From assembly GCA_029975165.1 (NCBI GenBank), contig JARKPR010000003.1, positions 62,001-126,000 on the forward strand: a DNA stretch of 64,000 nt, in the 5' to 3' direction. Positions 44,915-53,187 of the stretch are shown here, piece by piece. Position 1 is the stretch's first letter, and each line of letters opens with the position of its first letter. The DNA comes from Selenomonadales bacterium (GTDB lineage: Bacteria; Bacillota; Negativicutes; Sporomusales; UBA7701). The translations under genes were made by a program, and so were the position numbers. The notes beneath the pieces are model-generated. The model saw only the letters and a program-made list of their open reading frames with translations. It did not search any database and was not told where the DNA came from.

Positions 44915-46387
44915 TCAGTTGTCCTGCGGCGGGAGGAGGAGGCGCTTGAGGATTTTGCCGGTCTGGCTTTTGGGCAGGGCGTCGAGCTGGATGAATTCGC
45001 GGGGGATCTTGTAGGCGGCGAGCCGGTCGCGCAGGTGGTTCTTGAGGGCTTTGGGGTCGAGGGTCTGGCCGTCCTTCATGGCGAGGTAGGCGCAGGCGAC
45101 CTGGCCGCGGAATTTGTCGGCGACGCCGATGACGGCCGCTTCGGCGACGCCGGGGAAGGTGTAGATCTGTTCTTCGACTTCGCGCGGGTAGATGTTTTCG
45201 CCGTGGGTGATGATCATGTCTTTGAGGCGGTCGACGATGAAGAGGTAGCCTTCTTCGTCGGCGTAGGCGAGGTCGCCGGTGTGGAGCCAGCCGCCGCGCA
45301 GGGCGCGGGCCGTTTCCGCCGGCAGGTTGTGGTAGCCGCGCATGACGTTGGGGCCGCGGACGACGAGCTCGCCGACCTGGTTGGACGGCAGCGGGTTGTC
45401 GTCGGGGTCGACGATGCGGACTTCGACGCCGGGGATGGGCAGGCCGATGGAGAGGAGCTTGGCGCGGAACTGGGGGTTGGTGGCGACGACGGGGGAGGCT
45501 TCGGACAGGCCGTAGCCTTCGGTGATGCCGAGGCCGAATTTGGCGGCGAAGTCGGCGGCGACTTGCTTGGGCAGCGACGCGCCGCCGGACATGAACAGCC
45601 GCATGCCGGCCAGGTCGGCGGGGGCGGCGGTCCTGAGGAGGAGCATGTAGACGGACGGCACGCCGTACATGACGTTGACGCGGTATTGTTTGATGGCTTC
45701 GATGACTTCCTTGGGGACGAGGCTGTCGAGGATGGTGACGGAGGCCTGGTGGAGGAAGCCGCTGAGGATGATGCACGTGAGGGCCAGGCAATGGTATAAG
45801 GGCAGGATGCAGAGGATGTTGTCGGCCGCCGATACGGGGATGGCCCGGGAGAAGCATGCGGCGTCGCTGACGAGGCTTTTGTGGGTGAGGACGGCGCCTT
45901 TGGGGTTGCCGGTGGTGCCGGAGGTGTAGATGATGGTGCAGGGGCGGTTTTCGTCGAGCTGTTCGCCGGCCGGCGGGGCAGCGTCGGCCGGGAGGACGGC
46001 GGCCTCGATGGCGGCGGCGAGGTGCTGGGCGACTTGGCTTCCGCAGCCCTGCTGCCGGAGGGGGGCGGCCAGGTCGAGCGCGGCGCCGGCGACGAGGTTT
46101 TTCATGCCGGCGTCTTTGGCGATGTAGGCGATTTCGGCGGGAGTGAGCTGGTAGTTTATGGGCACGACGACGGCGCCGAGGCTGACGATGGCCATGTAGG
46201 CGTAGACGAAGGCCGGCGAGTTGCGGAGCAGCAGGCCGACGTTTTCGCCGGGGCGGACGCCGGCCTGGTAAAGGTAGTTGCGGTAGTGGGCCACTTGTTC
46301 CTGGAGCTGCCCGTAGGTGACCGGCGCGGGGCCGTGGAAGGCGATGCTGTCCGGCCGCCCCTGGAAGATGAGCTGATGAACGAGCAT
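44915..46387 (-). CDS. Long-chain-fatty-acid--CoA ligase-type AMP-binding enzyme
   Basis: 490 aa. AMP-binding motif YTSGTTGNPKGA (residues about 152-163), EGYGLSEASP, the hinge DRLKDMI and the C-terminal catalytic Lys in SQTGKILKR. It activates a carboxylic acid with ATP and transfers it to CoA; chain length cannot be judged. It is monocistronic, with a start ATG 46387 and a GGAATT site. Confidence 0.9.
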   Translation of the reverse strand: MLVHQLIFQGRPDSIAFHGPAPVTYGQLQEQVAHYRNYLYQAGVRPGENVGLLLRNSPAFVYAYMAIVSLGAVVVPINYQLTPAEIAYIAKDAGMKNLVAGAALDLAAPLRQQGCGSQVAQHLAAAIEAAVLPADAAPPAGEQLDENRPCTIIYTSGTTGNPKGAVLTHKSLVSDAACFSRAIPVSAADNILCILPLYHCLALTCIILSGFLHQASVTILDSLVPKEVIEAIKQYRVNVMYGVPSVYMLLLRTAAPADLAGMRLFMSGGASLPKQVAADFAAKFGLGITEGYGLSEASPVVATNPQFRAKLLSIGLPIPGVEVRIVDPDDNPLPSNQVGELVVRGPNVMRGYHNLPAETARALRGGWLHTGDLAYADEEGYLFIVDRLKDMIITHGENIYPREVEEQIYTFPGVAEAAVIGVADKFRGQVACAYLAMKDGQTLDPKALKNHLRDRLAAYKIPREFIQLDALPKSQTGKILKRLLLPPQDN

Positions 46388-46513
46388 GGCAACAATTCCT
46401 TTCGCTGGAAAGTTTTATGTAGTCAATTTTACTCGACTGGCGCCGGTTTGTCCACAATTTTGTTCGGTCGACGGAAACGGAACCCCGCCGCCGGGCTGGC
46501 GGTGGGGTTGGGT

Positions 46514-46816
46514 TTATAGCGAGAGCGCTATATAGGCGGCGACGATGGCGGCTATGACCGACGACACCAGCCCGCCGCCGCAAAAAGACGCGGCGGCGGC
46601 CACGGTTACGCCGGCGAGGGTGGCGGGAGCCAGGCCGGCGGCGCTGTCGGCGATGCCGCGGATGATGAGGGCGCCGAGGGCGGCGTAGGGTATGTAGGCG
46701 AGGAAGCGCCTGAGGTACGGCGGCAGGCGGCGCTGCGAGAGGGTGAGCAGCGGGAAGAGGCGCGGCAGGTAGGTGACGAGCAGCATGCCGAGGATGAGGG
46801 GCAGGTAGGTTGTCAT
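46514..46816 (-). CDS. azlD: Branched-chain amino acid exporter small subunit
   Basis: 100 aa, four hydrophobic helices, with the family's TYLPRLFPL motif near the N-terminus. Partner of AzlC for export of branched-chain amino acids or analogues. Overlaps the azlC stop codon (ATGA). Confidence 0.9.
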   Translation of the reverse strand: MTTYLPLILGMLLVTYLPRLFPLLTLSQRRLPPYLRRFLAYIPYAALGALIIRGIADSAAGLAPATLAGVTVAAAASFCGGGLVSSVIAAIVAAYIALSL

Positions 46817-47520
46817 GCGTCCCCCTCCCTTTCTTCGTCCTGGCGGACGAACAGGCCGGCGGCAGCGGCGGCGATTATCGCCGCGATGAGGCTCCAGCCG
46901 GAGGAGAGCAGGCCGAGGCGGCTGAGGAGGAGGTAGGCGAGGCCGGCGAGGAGGGCGACGAGGAGGGCGACGGGGCGTTTTTTGATTTCGGGGACGAGGA
47001 TGGCGGCGAACAGGGCGTAGAGGCCGATGCCGAGGCTGCTTTGGATGGCGGCCGGCAGGACGGCGCCGACGAGGTAGCCGGCGACGGTGCCGCCGAACCA
47101 GGCGGCGTAGGCGACGCCGTTGAGGGCGAGCATGTAGGGGGCGGTGAGCTTGCCGGCCTTGAGGGCGGCGACGGAGAAGGATTCGTCGGTGACGCCGAAG
47201 GCGATGAAGGGCAGGAGGCCCCGGCGGACTTCGCGGAGGCGGACGGCGAGGGCGGCGCTCATCATCAGGTGGCGCAGGTTGAGGAGGAAGGTGGCGAGGA
47301 TGATGTCGGCGGTGGCGATGCCGGCTTTGATGAGGTCGAGGGCCATGAACTGGCTGGCGCCGGCGAAGACGACGAGGGAGAACAGGCAGGCGTCGGCGAA
47401 GGTGACGCCCGTCGTTTTCGCCAGCAGCCCGAAGGCCATGGCCACCGGGAAGTAGCCGACGACGATCGGGAAGCCGTCGGCCGCGCCTTGGCGCAGGCCG
47501 GGTGGGTGGTTGTCGGGCAA
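46813..47520 (-). CDS. azlC: Branched-chain amino acid exporter large subunit
   Basis: 235 aa, AzlC family: GYFPVAMAFGLLAK, VFAGASQFMALDL and LNLRHLMMSAAL motifs with about seven membrane helices. The start codon at 47520 follows GGGGAGGG. Forms a two-gene operon with azlD. Confidence 0.93.
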   Translation of the reverse strand: MPDNHPPGLRQGAADGFPIVVGYFPVAMAFGLLAKTTGVTFADACLFSLVVFAGASQFMALDLIKAGIATADIILATFLLNLRHLMMSAALAVRLREVRRGLLPFIAFGVTDESFSVAALKAGKLTAPYMLALNGVAYAAWFGGTVAGYLVGAVLPAAIQSSLGIGLYALFAAILVPEIKKRPVALLVALLAGLAYLLLSRLGLLSSGWSLIAAIIAAAAAGLFVRQDEEREGDA

Positions 47521-47557
47521 GCCCTCCCCTCCCCTTTCTTAGTTCTGTAGACCAGCT

Positions 47558-47684
47558 CCAGGTTGGTTAGAAAGCCCTAGATGCAAGGCGCACCGGAGGC
47601 TGACACCGGAAGCGTACGCGGACGTACGCTGAGGATGGCAGCCGAGGAGCAACGCCGCAGATGGGGCTTTATCGCCAACCTGGG
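47558..47684 (-). repeat. Family A palindromic element, copy A6 (most complete)
   Basis: Arms CCAGGTTGG and CCAACCTGG; next AGAAAGCCCT/GGGGCTTT; landmarks TAGATGCAAGGCGC and GCAACGCCGCAGATGGGG. A central GGCTG/CAGCC stem encloses AGCGTAC/GTACGCT. It begins directly after the TAA of the exported-protein gene (47685), with no spacer. Confidence 0.8.
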
Positions 47685-48248
47685 TTATTTATTTTCGAAT
47701 TTGAATTTGTAGGTTTCAGGATGCCAGCTGCTGCCGCCGTACCAGATTTGGTTGCGGGGCAGGCCGCGGCCGTCCATTTGCAGGTCGAAGCCGATGTAGG
47801 TGGCGTTGCCGGAGACTTGGAACCAAATGCCGTCGGCGGCGTCGGCGGTGGTGAATTTGAAGAAGATTCTGCTCGGGGAGCACTCGGCTTCCCGCCCGGG
47901 GGCGACGAAGCCGGCCTCGCCGGCGGGGTGGGCGACTTCGAACCACGGGCGGCCGCTGATCTCGGGATAGGACTGGAAGGATTCGGCGCCGTCGAGATGG
48001 TGGCCGCGGATGCCGACGAAGCGGCCGTCGGTGCGGATGGTGCCCATGAAGGTATGGCTGCCGCTGCCGGGGAGCATCCACAGGTGGAAGCCGTGGGCGT
48101 CGTGCCAGGCGTAGTAGCCGGGCGCGCCGCCGCCGGACGCGAACCGGAACGGCCGGTCCTCGATCTCGGAGGGCCAGGCGCCGGCGGTGCCGCCGAATGC
48201 GGCCAGGAGGAGGACGGCCAGGGCGATTGCCAGCAGGTTTCTTTGCAT
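47685..48248 (-). CDS. Exported hypothetical protein
   Basis: 187 aa with a signal peptide (QRNLLAIALAVLLLAAFGGTAGA). The mature part is rich in aromatic and Gly residues, with motifs HGFHLWMLPGSGSHTFMGTIRTDGRF and WYGGSSW; the fold looks all-beta. No family assigned. The ATG 48248 is preferred to an earlier GTG because AGGAAGG is better spaced. Its stop codon is immediately followed by repeat A6. Confidence 0.75.
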   Translation of the reverse strand: MQRNLLAIALAVLLLAAFGGTAGAWPSEIEDRPFRFASGGGAPGYYAWHDAHGFHLWMLPGSGSHTFMGTIRTDGRFVGIRGHHLDGAESFQSYPEISGRPWFEVAHPAGEAGFVAPGREAECSPSRIFFKFTTADAADGIWFQVSGNATYIGFDLQMDGRGLPRNQIWYGGSSWHPETYKFKFENK

Positions 48249-48293
48249 CTGCACACACCTTCCTCTGTCCGTGGTGCCGGGGAAATGCCGTTA

Positions 48294-49595
48294 TTATTTG
48301 CCGTCGAGGGGGAATTGCCGGTCGAGCCGGCGGTGGGTGAACCGCTTGGTGTGGGCGGCGTAGTCGCCGACGAGCTGGCCGTGGCCGATGAGTTTGTATT
48401 TGTAGATGACGAGCCCTTCGAGGCCGACCGGGCCGCGGGCGTGGATTTTGGCGGTGCTTACGCCGACTTCGGCGCCGAAGCCGTAGCGGAAGCCGTCGCT
48501 GAAGCGGGTGGAGCAGTTCCAGAAGACGTTGGCCGAATCGACGTATTGCATGAAGTGCGCCGCCTTGGCCTGGTCGGCGGTGACGATGGCGTCGGTGTGG
48601 CGCGAGCCGTAGGTGTTGATGTGGCCGATGGCGGCGTCGAGGTCCGGGACGATTCTTATCGCCAGCTTGTAGTCGAGGTATTCGATTTTCCAGTCTTGTT
48701 CGCCCGCCGGGGCCACGGGGATGATGGCCGCGGTCCGCGGGCAGCCGGCGAGCTCGACTTTGCCGGCCAGCCGCGCCTGGAGCGCGGGCAGGAAGGCGGG
48801 GGCGACGCTTTCGTGGACGAGGAGGGTTTCGAGGGCGTTGCACACGGCGACGTACTGGGTTTTGGCGTCGGCGACGATGGCGGTCGCCATGGCGATGTCG
48901 GCGTCGTCGGCGACGTAGCAGTGGCAGATGCCGTCGGCATGGCCCATTACGGGGATGCGGGAGTTGTCCATGATGTAGCGGACGAATTCGTTGGAGCCGC
49001 GGGGGATGATGAGGTCGATGTGTTTGTCTTCTTTTAGCATGGCGCCAACGTCGGCGCGCGTCTCGAGCAGGGATATCCAGCCGTCGGGGAGGCCGCATTC
49101 CGCCGTGGCGGCGGCGATGATGTCGGTGAGGATGCGGTTGGTCTCGCGCGCTTCGGAGCCGCCCTTGAGGAGGACGCTGTTGCCGCTTTTCAGGCAGAGG
49201 GTGGATATCTGGACGAGGGCGTCGGGGCGCGACTCGAAGATGACGCCGATGACGCCGATCGGACAGGTGACTTTGTAGAGTTCGAGGCCGGTGTCGAGCT
49301 CGGTGGATAGCAGCGTTTTGCCGACAGGGTCTTCGAGGCCGGCGAGGCTGGCGATGCCGTCGCAGGCGTCGGCGAGCTTGGCTTCGTCGAATACGAGGCG
49401 CTTGAGGAGGGGCGCGGGCAGCTTCTCCTGTTCGCTGCGCTGCCGGTCGGCCAGGTTGGCGCGGAGGATGTCCTGCTGCCGCTCTTTAAGGGCGGCGGCG
49501 ATCCGCTCCAGGGCCTTGTTCTTCCGTTCACTGCCGGCGCCGGCGAGCCTGACGCTCGCGTCCCGCGCCCGGCGGGCCAGTTCGTTCATGTCCAT
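48294..49595 (-). CDS. proA: Gamma-glutamyl phosphate reductase
   Basis: 433 aa, second step of proline biosynthesis (reduces glutamyl-5-phosphate). Active-site Cys in YVAVCNALETLLVH (about residue 252), cofactor region IGVIFESRPDA and LKGGSEARETN; HINTYGSRHTDAI and the C-terminal RGPVGLEGL are typical. Full length. No proB kinase gene is adjacent. Confidence 0.95.
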   Translation of the reverse strand: MDMNELARRARDASVRLAGAGSERKNKALERIAAALKERQQDILRANLADRQRSEQEKLPAPLLKRLVFDEAKLADACDGIASLAGLEDPVGKTLLSTELDTGLELYKVTCPIGVIGVIFESRPDALVQISTLCLKSGNSVLLKGGSEARETNRILTDIIAAATAECGLPDGWISLLETRADVGAMLKEDKHIDLIIPRGSNEFVRYIMDNSRIPVMGHADGICHCYVADDADIAMATAIVADAKTQYVAVCNALETLLVHESVAPAFLPALQARLAGKVELAGCPRTAAIIPVAPAGEQDWKIEYLDYKLAIRIVPDLDAAIGHINTYGSRHTDAIVTADQAKAAHFMQYVDSANVFWNCSTRFSDGFRYGFGAEVGVSTAKIHARGPVGLEGLVIYKYKLIGHGQLVGDYAAHTKRFTHRRLDRQFPLDGK

Positions 49596-49717
49596 GCGGC
49601 TGTCACCTCTCTATGATATGGCAGGGTCGCTATCCCCTGCCTGCCGATATTATTTTCCATTATACTATTTTCCGCCGCGGTTTCAAAGGAGTTCCGGGCG
49701 GGCCGGCAGCGGTCCCT

Positions 49718-49745
49718 TTGCGCCGGGCCGTTTTTCTACTATAAT
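49718..49745 (+). promoter_or_regulatory. Promoter of the lipase gene
   Basis: TTGCGC, a 16-nt spacer and TATAAT, 41 bp before the start codon. Confidence 0.55.
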
Positions 49746-49786
49746 GTAGGTATGAGTCTCCGAATTGGTTTGCTAGGAGGCGGATT

Positions 49787-51136
49787 ATGAAGAGGGTATG
49801 GAAAACCGCGGTTGTCTGCCTGCTGCTCGTGGCGCTGGCGGCCGCGGCCCAGGCGCAGCCGCTGCAGGATTACGCGGAGGCGCGCGACGTTTACGACGCG
49901 GCGCTGGCGTGCATGGCGGCGTACAGCAACCGGCTGGGCTATATCGGCGTCTCCCGCCTGGAGCAGGACAGCTGGCAGGTGAAGTATTTTGATATCGAGA
50001 AGGACGTGGCCGACGCCAGGTTTCTCTTCCTGCAGAAGCAGGACCCGGCGAGCGGGAAGGTGACAGTGATGCTGGCGGTGGCCGGGACGGAGTCGGCCAA
50101 GGATGTGGCCAATGACCTGACGGTCGGCCAGGTGTACTTCGCCGGCGGCAGCTACGACGAGTTCGCGGCCGCGGCCGGGGAGAAGGATGTCGACAACACG
50201 CTGCCCAAGGTGCACAAGGGCTTCAATCTGGTGACGCAGACGGCGCTGACCGCTGACATTTTGGAGGGGCCGGGCGAGCTGTATATCGCCGATCATCTGC
50301 TGGCCCATCCCGAGCATAAGATAATCCTCACCGGCCATAGCCTGGGCGGCGCGGTGGCGACGCTGTACGGCGCCAGGCTGCTGAGCATGGGGGTGCGCCC
50401 CGAGCAGGTCAGGATCATCACGTTCGGCGCCCCGGCGGTGGGCAACGCGGCGTTCGCGGCCGCGTTCCAGGACCGGCTGGACCTGACGCGCGTCGTGGTG
50501 AGCGGTGACCAAGTCACGAGCATCCTCCAGGATGCCGTGGGCGGGTACATCCAGACCGGCGCGGCGACCCACTGGGAGGCGCCGCAGAATATCGTGATGC
50601 ACCCCCACCGTATCCCGGTGTATCTGAGCGCCGCCGCCTGGAATTTTTACGATGAGCGGGGCCGGGCAGTGAAGGCCGGGACGATGAGCGTGCCGCGGCG
50701 GACGGCGGACCATGGCGCCAGGGTGTATGCCGCGGCGGTGAGAAACCGGCTGCCGGCGGCGCTGCAGGCCGAGTTCCCTTATCTGCGGGAGGCGCTCCGC
50801 GACGAGTACCGCGCCATGTTCGGCTCGTACGTCCTGGCGGAGGACGAGGTGCCGCTGAACGTGGCGCTGGCCAGGGCGGCGGCGGCCGGCTGCGAATGGC
50901 TGGTGGCCGCCGAGATCGAGGGCCGGGCGTCGCGGACCGAGGAAGGCGTGTATTTCGTCAGCCTGCAGCAAGCGGTGTACCGGGTGAAGGACCGGACGCT
51001 GGTGAATATGTACGGCTACAGCGACAGCACGGAGCGCCTGACGCCGTTCGGGGCGTTCCTGAACGGCATCAGGAAGATGCACGCCGAGTTCCCCCTGAAC
51101 CGGACGGAGGCCGCGGCGGCCGGGAGAAGCGAATAA
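49787..51136 (+). CDS. Secreted class 3 lipase family alpha/beta-hydrolase
   Basis: 449 aa with a signal peptide (VVCLLLVALAAAAQA). The nucleophile elbow is TGHSLGGAVA (Ser about residue 187), with catalytic Asp probable in VVSGDQVTSI and His in MHPHRIPVYL. An HxGF-type oxyanion segment, KVHKGFNLVT, precedes it. The C-terminal ~170 residues beyond the hydrolase fold are unassigned. Substrate may be a lipid ester. Start ATG after TAGGAGG; monocistronic. Confidence 0.85.
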   Translation: MKRVWKTAVVCLLLVALAAAAQAQPLQDYAEARDVYDAALACMAAYSNRLGYIGVSRLEQDSWQVKYFDIEKDVADARFLFLQKQDPASGKVTVMLAVAGTESAKDVANDLTVGQVYFAGGSYDEFAAAAGEKDVDNTLPKVHKGFNLVTQTALTADILEGPGELYIADHLLAHPEHKIILTGHSLGGAVATLYGARLLSMGVRPEQVRIITFGAPAVGNAAFAAAFQDRLDLTRVVVSGDQVTSILQDAVGGYIQTGAATHWEAPQNIVMHPHRIPVYLSAAAWNFYDERGRAVKAGTMSVPRRTADHGARVYAAAVRNRLPAALQAEFPYLREALRDEYRAMFGSYVLAEDEVPLNVALARAAAAGCEWLVAAEIEGRASRTEEGVYFVSLQQAVYRVKDRTLVNMYGYSDSTERLTPFGAFLNGIRKMHAEFPLNRTEAAAAGRSE

Positions 51137-51143
51137 GCGACGC

Positions 51144-51177
51144 AAAGCCTCAACCTGTACGGGTTGAGGCTTTTTTT
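51144..51177 (+). terminator. Rho-independent terminator of the lipase gene
   Basis: AAAGCCTCAACC/GGTTGAGGCTTT hairpin with a seven-T tract. Confidence 0.92.
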
Positions 51178-51224
51178 GCCGCTGCCGTAACCGGGTCTTG
51201 CCGCGGGGGGCCGCAAACTCCGGC

Positions 51225-52205
51225 TCAGTTGCTCGAAACCCTGTGCAAATGACAGGCGAGGCAGTGGCCGTTGCCTACGTCGGTCAATTCCGGTTCCGCT
51301 GCGGCGCAGACGGGTAGCTTGAAGCGGCATCTGGTCTGGAAGCGGCAGCCGGGCGGCAGGTCGACGGGGTTGGGGACGTCGCCGGCCAGGAGGATGCGCT
51401 CTTGGGCGGCGTCGGGGTCGGGGACGGGGATGGCGGACAGCAGCGCCTGGGTGTAGGGGTGGAGCGGCCGGGTGAACAGCTCGGCGGTGGCGGCGGTTTC
51501 GACGACGCGGCCGAGGTACATGACGGCGATGCGGTCGCAGATGTGCTTGACGACGGCCAGGTCGTGGGCGATGAAGATGTAGGTGAGGCCGTAGCGCTGC
51601 TGCAGGTCCTGGAAGAGGTTGACGATCTGGCTCTGGATGGAGACGTCGAGCGCCGAGACGGGCTCGTCGAGGAAGAGCAGCTCGGGCTTGACGCTGAGCG
51701 CCCGGGCGATGCCGATGCGCTGGCGCTGGCCGCCGGAGAATTCGTGGGGGTGGCGGCCCATGTGGGCGTCGCTGAGGCCGACCGTCCGCAAAAGGTCGCG
51801 GATGAGTTCGCGCCGTTCGGTGCCGGCGGCAATGCCGTGGACGCGGAGGGGCTCGGCGACGATGTCGGCGACCGTCATGCGCGGGTCGAGGGAGGCGAAG
51901 GGGTCCTGGAAGACGATCTGCATCCGCCGCCTGAGCTGGCGCAGTTCGCGGGCGTCCATGGCGAAGATGTCGCGGCCGCCCAATAGCGCCTCGCCGGCGG
52001 TCGGCTCGATGAGACGGAGGATGACCCGGGCGGTGGTCGATTTGCCGCAGCCCGATTCGCCGACGATGCCGAGGGTCTCGCCTTTGGCGACGGCGAAGCT
52101 GACGCCGTCGACCGCCTTGACATGGCCGTACGTTTTGCCGAGCAGGCCTTTTTTGAGCGGGAAGTATTTCTTGAGGCCGGTTACGGCCAGCAGGACGTCA
52201 CTCAT
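51225..52205 (-). CDS. dppF: Oligopeptide/dipeptide ABC transporter ATP-binding protein
   Basis: 326 aa. Walker [10 protein letters not shown], signature [14 protein letters not shown], Walker [13 protein letters not shown] and a His switch. The C-terminal cysteine motif [14 protein letters not shown] is specific to the Opp/Dpp ATPases. Energises uptake with DppD. Overlaps dppD by 8 bp; last gene of the operon. Confidence 0.92.
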   Translation of the reverse strand: MSDVLLAVTGLKKYFPLKKGLLGKTYGHVKAVDGVSFAVAKGETLGIVGESGCGKSTTARVILRLIEPTAGEALLGGRDIFAMDARELRQLRRRMQIVFQDPFASLDPRMTVADIVAEPLRVHGIAAGTERRELIRDLLRTVGLSDAHMGRHPHEFSGGQRQRIGIARALSVKPELLFLDEPVSALDVSIQSQIVNLFQDLQQRYGLTYIFIAHDLAVVKHICDRIAVMYLGRVVETAATAELFTRPLHPYTQALLSAIPVPDPDAAQERILLAGDVPNPVDLPPGCRFQTRCRFKLPVCAAAEPELTDVGNGHCLACHLHRVSSN

Positions 52206-53187
52206 CGCCGGCCACCCCCTTGTCCGCCAGCCAGCAGGCCACCCGCCGGCCGGGCCCGGCCGCGACGAGCGGCGGCTCCTGGGCGACGCATTGCGCCGCT
52301 GCGCGGGGACAGCGGGGCTGGAAGCGGCAGCCGGCCGGATAGTGGAGCGGGTTGGGCACGACGCCTTCGATGGTGCTGAGGCGGTCGACGGTGGCGTCGA
52401 TGCGGGGGATGGAGGCCAGCAGGCCCTGGGTGTAGGGATGGAACGGACTTTTGAATATATCGCGCACCGGGGCTTCTTCGACGATTTTGCCGGCGTACAT
52501 GACGATGACCCGCTGGGCGGTCTCGGCGACGACGCCGAGGTCGTGGGTGATCAGGAGGATGGCGGTGCCGAGGGTGGTTTTGATGCTTTTGAGCAGTTCG
52601 AGGATTTGGGCCTGGATGGTGACGTCGAGGGCGGTGGTGGGCTCGTCGGCGACAAGCAGCTGGGGCTGGCAGGTGAGGGCCATGGCGATCATGACCCGCT
52701 GGCGCATGCCGCCGGAGAGCTGGTGGGGGTAGTCGTCGATGCGCCGCTCGGGGGCGGGGATGCCGACCTGTTTGAGGGCCTCGATGGCCCTGGCGCGGGC
52801 CTCCGGCTTCGCCAGGCCGCGGTGGAAGCGGAGCGGCTCCATGAGCTGCATGCCGACGGTGTAGACGGGGTTGAGGGAGGTCATGGGCTCCTGGAAAATC
52901 ATGCTGATCTTGTTGCCGCGAATTTTCCGCCGTTCGTCGGCCGGCAGGGCGACGAGGTCCTGGCCCTGGAAAAGGATTTCGCCGCCGACGATGCGGCCGG
53001 GCGGGTCGGGGACGAGGCCGAGCAGGCTGAGGGCGGTGACGCTTTTGCCGCAGCCCGATTCGCCGACCAAGCCGACGGTCTCGCCTTTGTCGAGGTGGAA
53101 GCTGACGCCGTCGACGGCCGGGAAGACGCCTTCGCTGGTGCGGAAGTATGTTTTGAGGTCGTTGACCGTGAGCAGCCGGTCCGTCAT
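52198..53187 (-). CDS. dppD: Oligopeptide/dipeptide ABC transporter ATP-binding protein
   Basis: 329 aa. Walker [10 protein letters not shown], signature [14 protein letters not shown], Walker [13 protein letters not shown] and the C-terminal [14 protein letters not shown] cluster. Start ATG 53187 overlaps the M14 peptidase stop codon (ATGA), which fixes the peptidase as part of the transport operon. Confidence 0.92.
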   Translation of the reverse strand: MTDRLLTVNDLKTYFRTSEGVFPAVDGVSFHLDKGETVGLVGESGCGKSVTALSLLGLVPDPPGRIVGGEILFQGQDLVALPADERRKIRGNKISMIFQEPMTSLNPVYTVGMQLMEPLRFHRGLAKPEARARAIEALKQVGIPAPERRIDDYPHQLSGGMRQRVMIAMALTCQPQLLVADEPTTALDVTIQAQILELLKSIKTTLGTAILLITHDLGVVAETAQRVIVMYAGKIVEEAPVRDIFKSPFHPYTQGLLASIPRIDATVDRLSTIEGVVPNPLHYPAGCRFQPRCPRAAAQCVAQEPPLVAAGPGRRVACWLADKGVAGDE

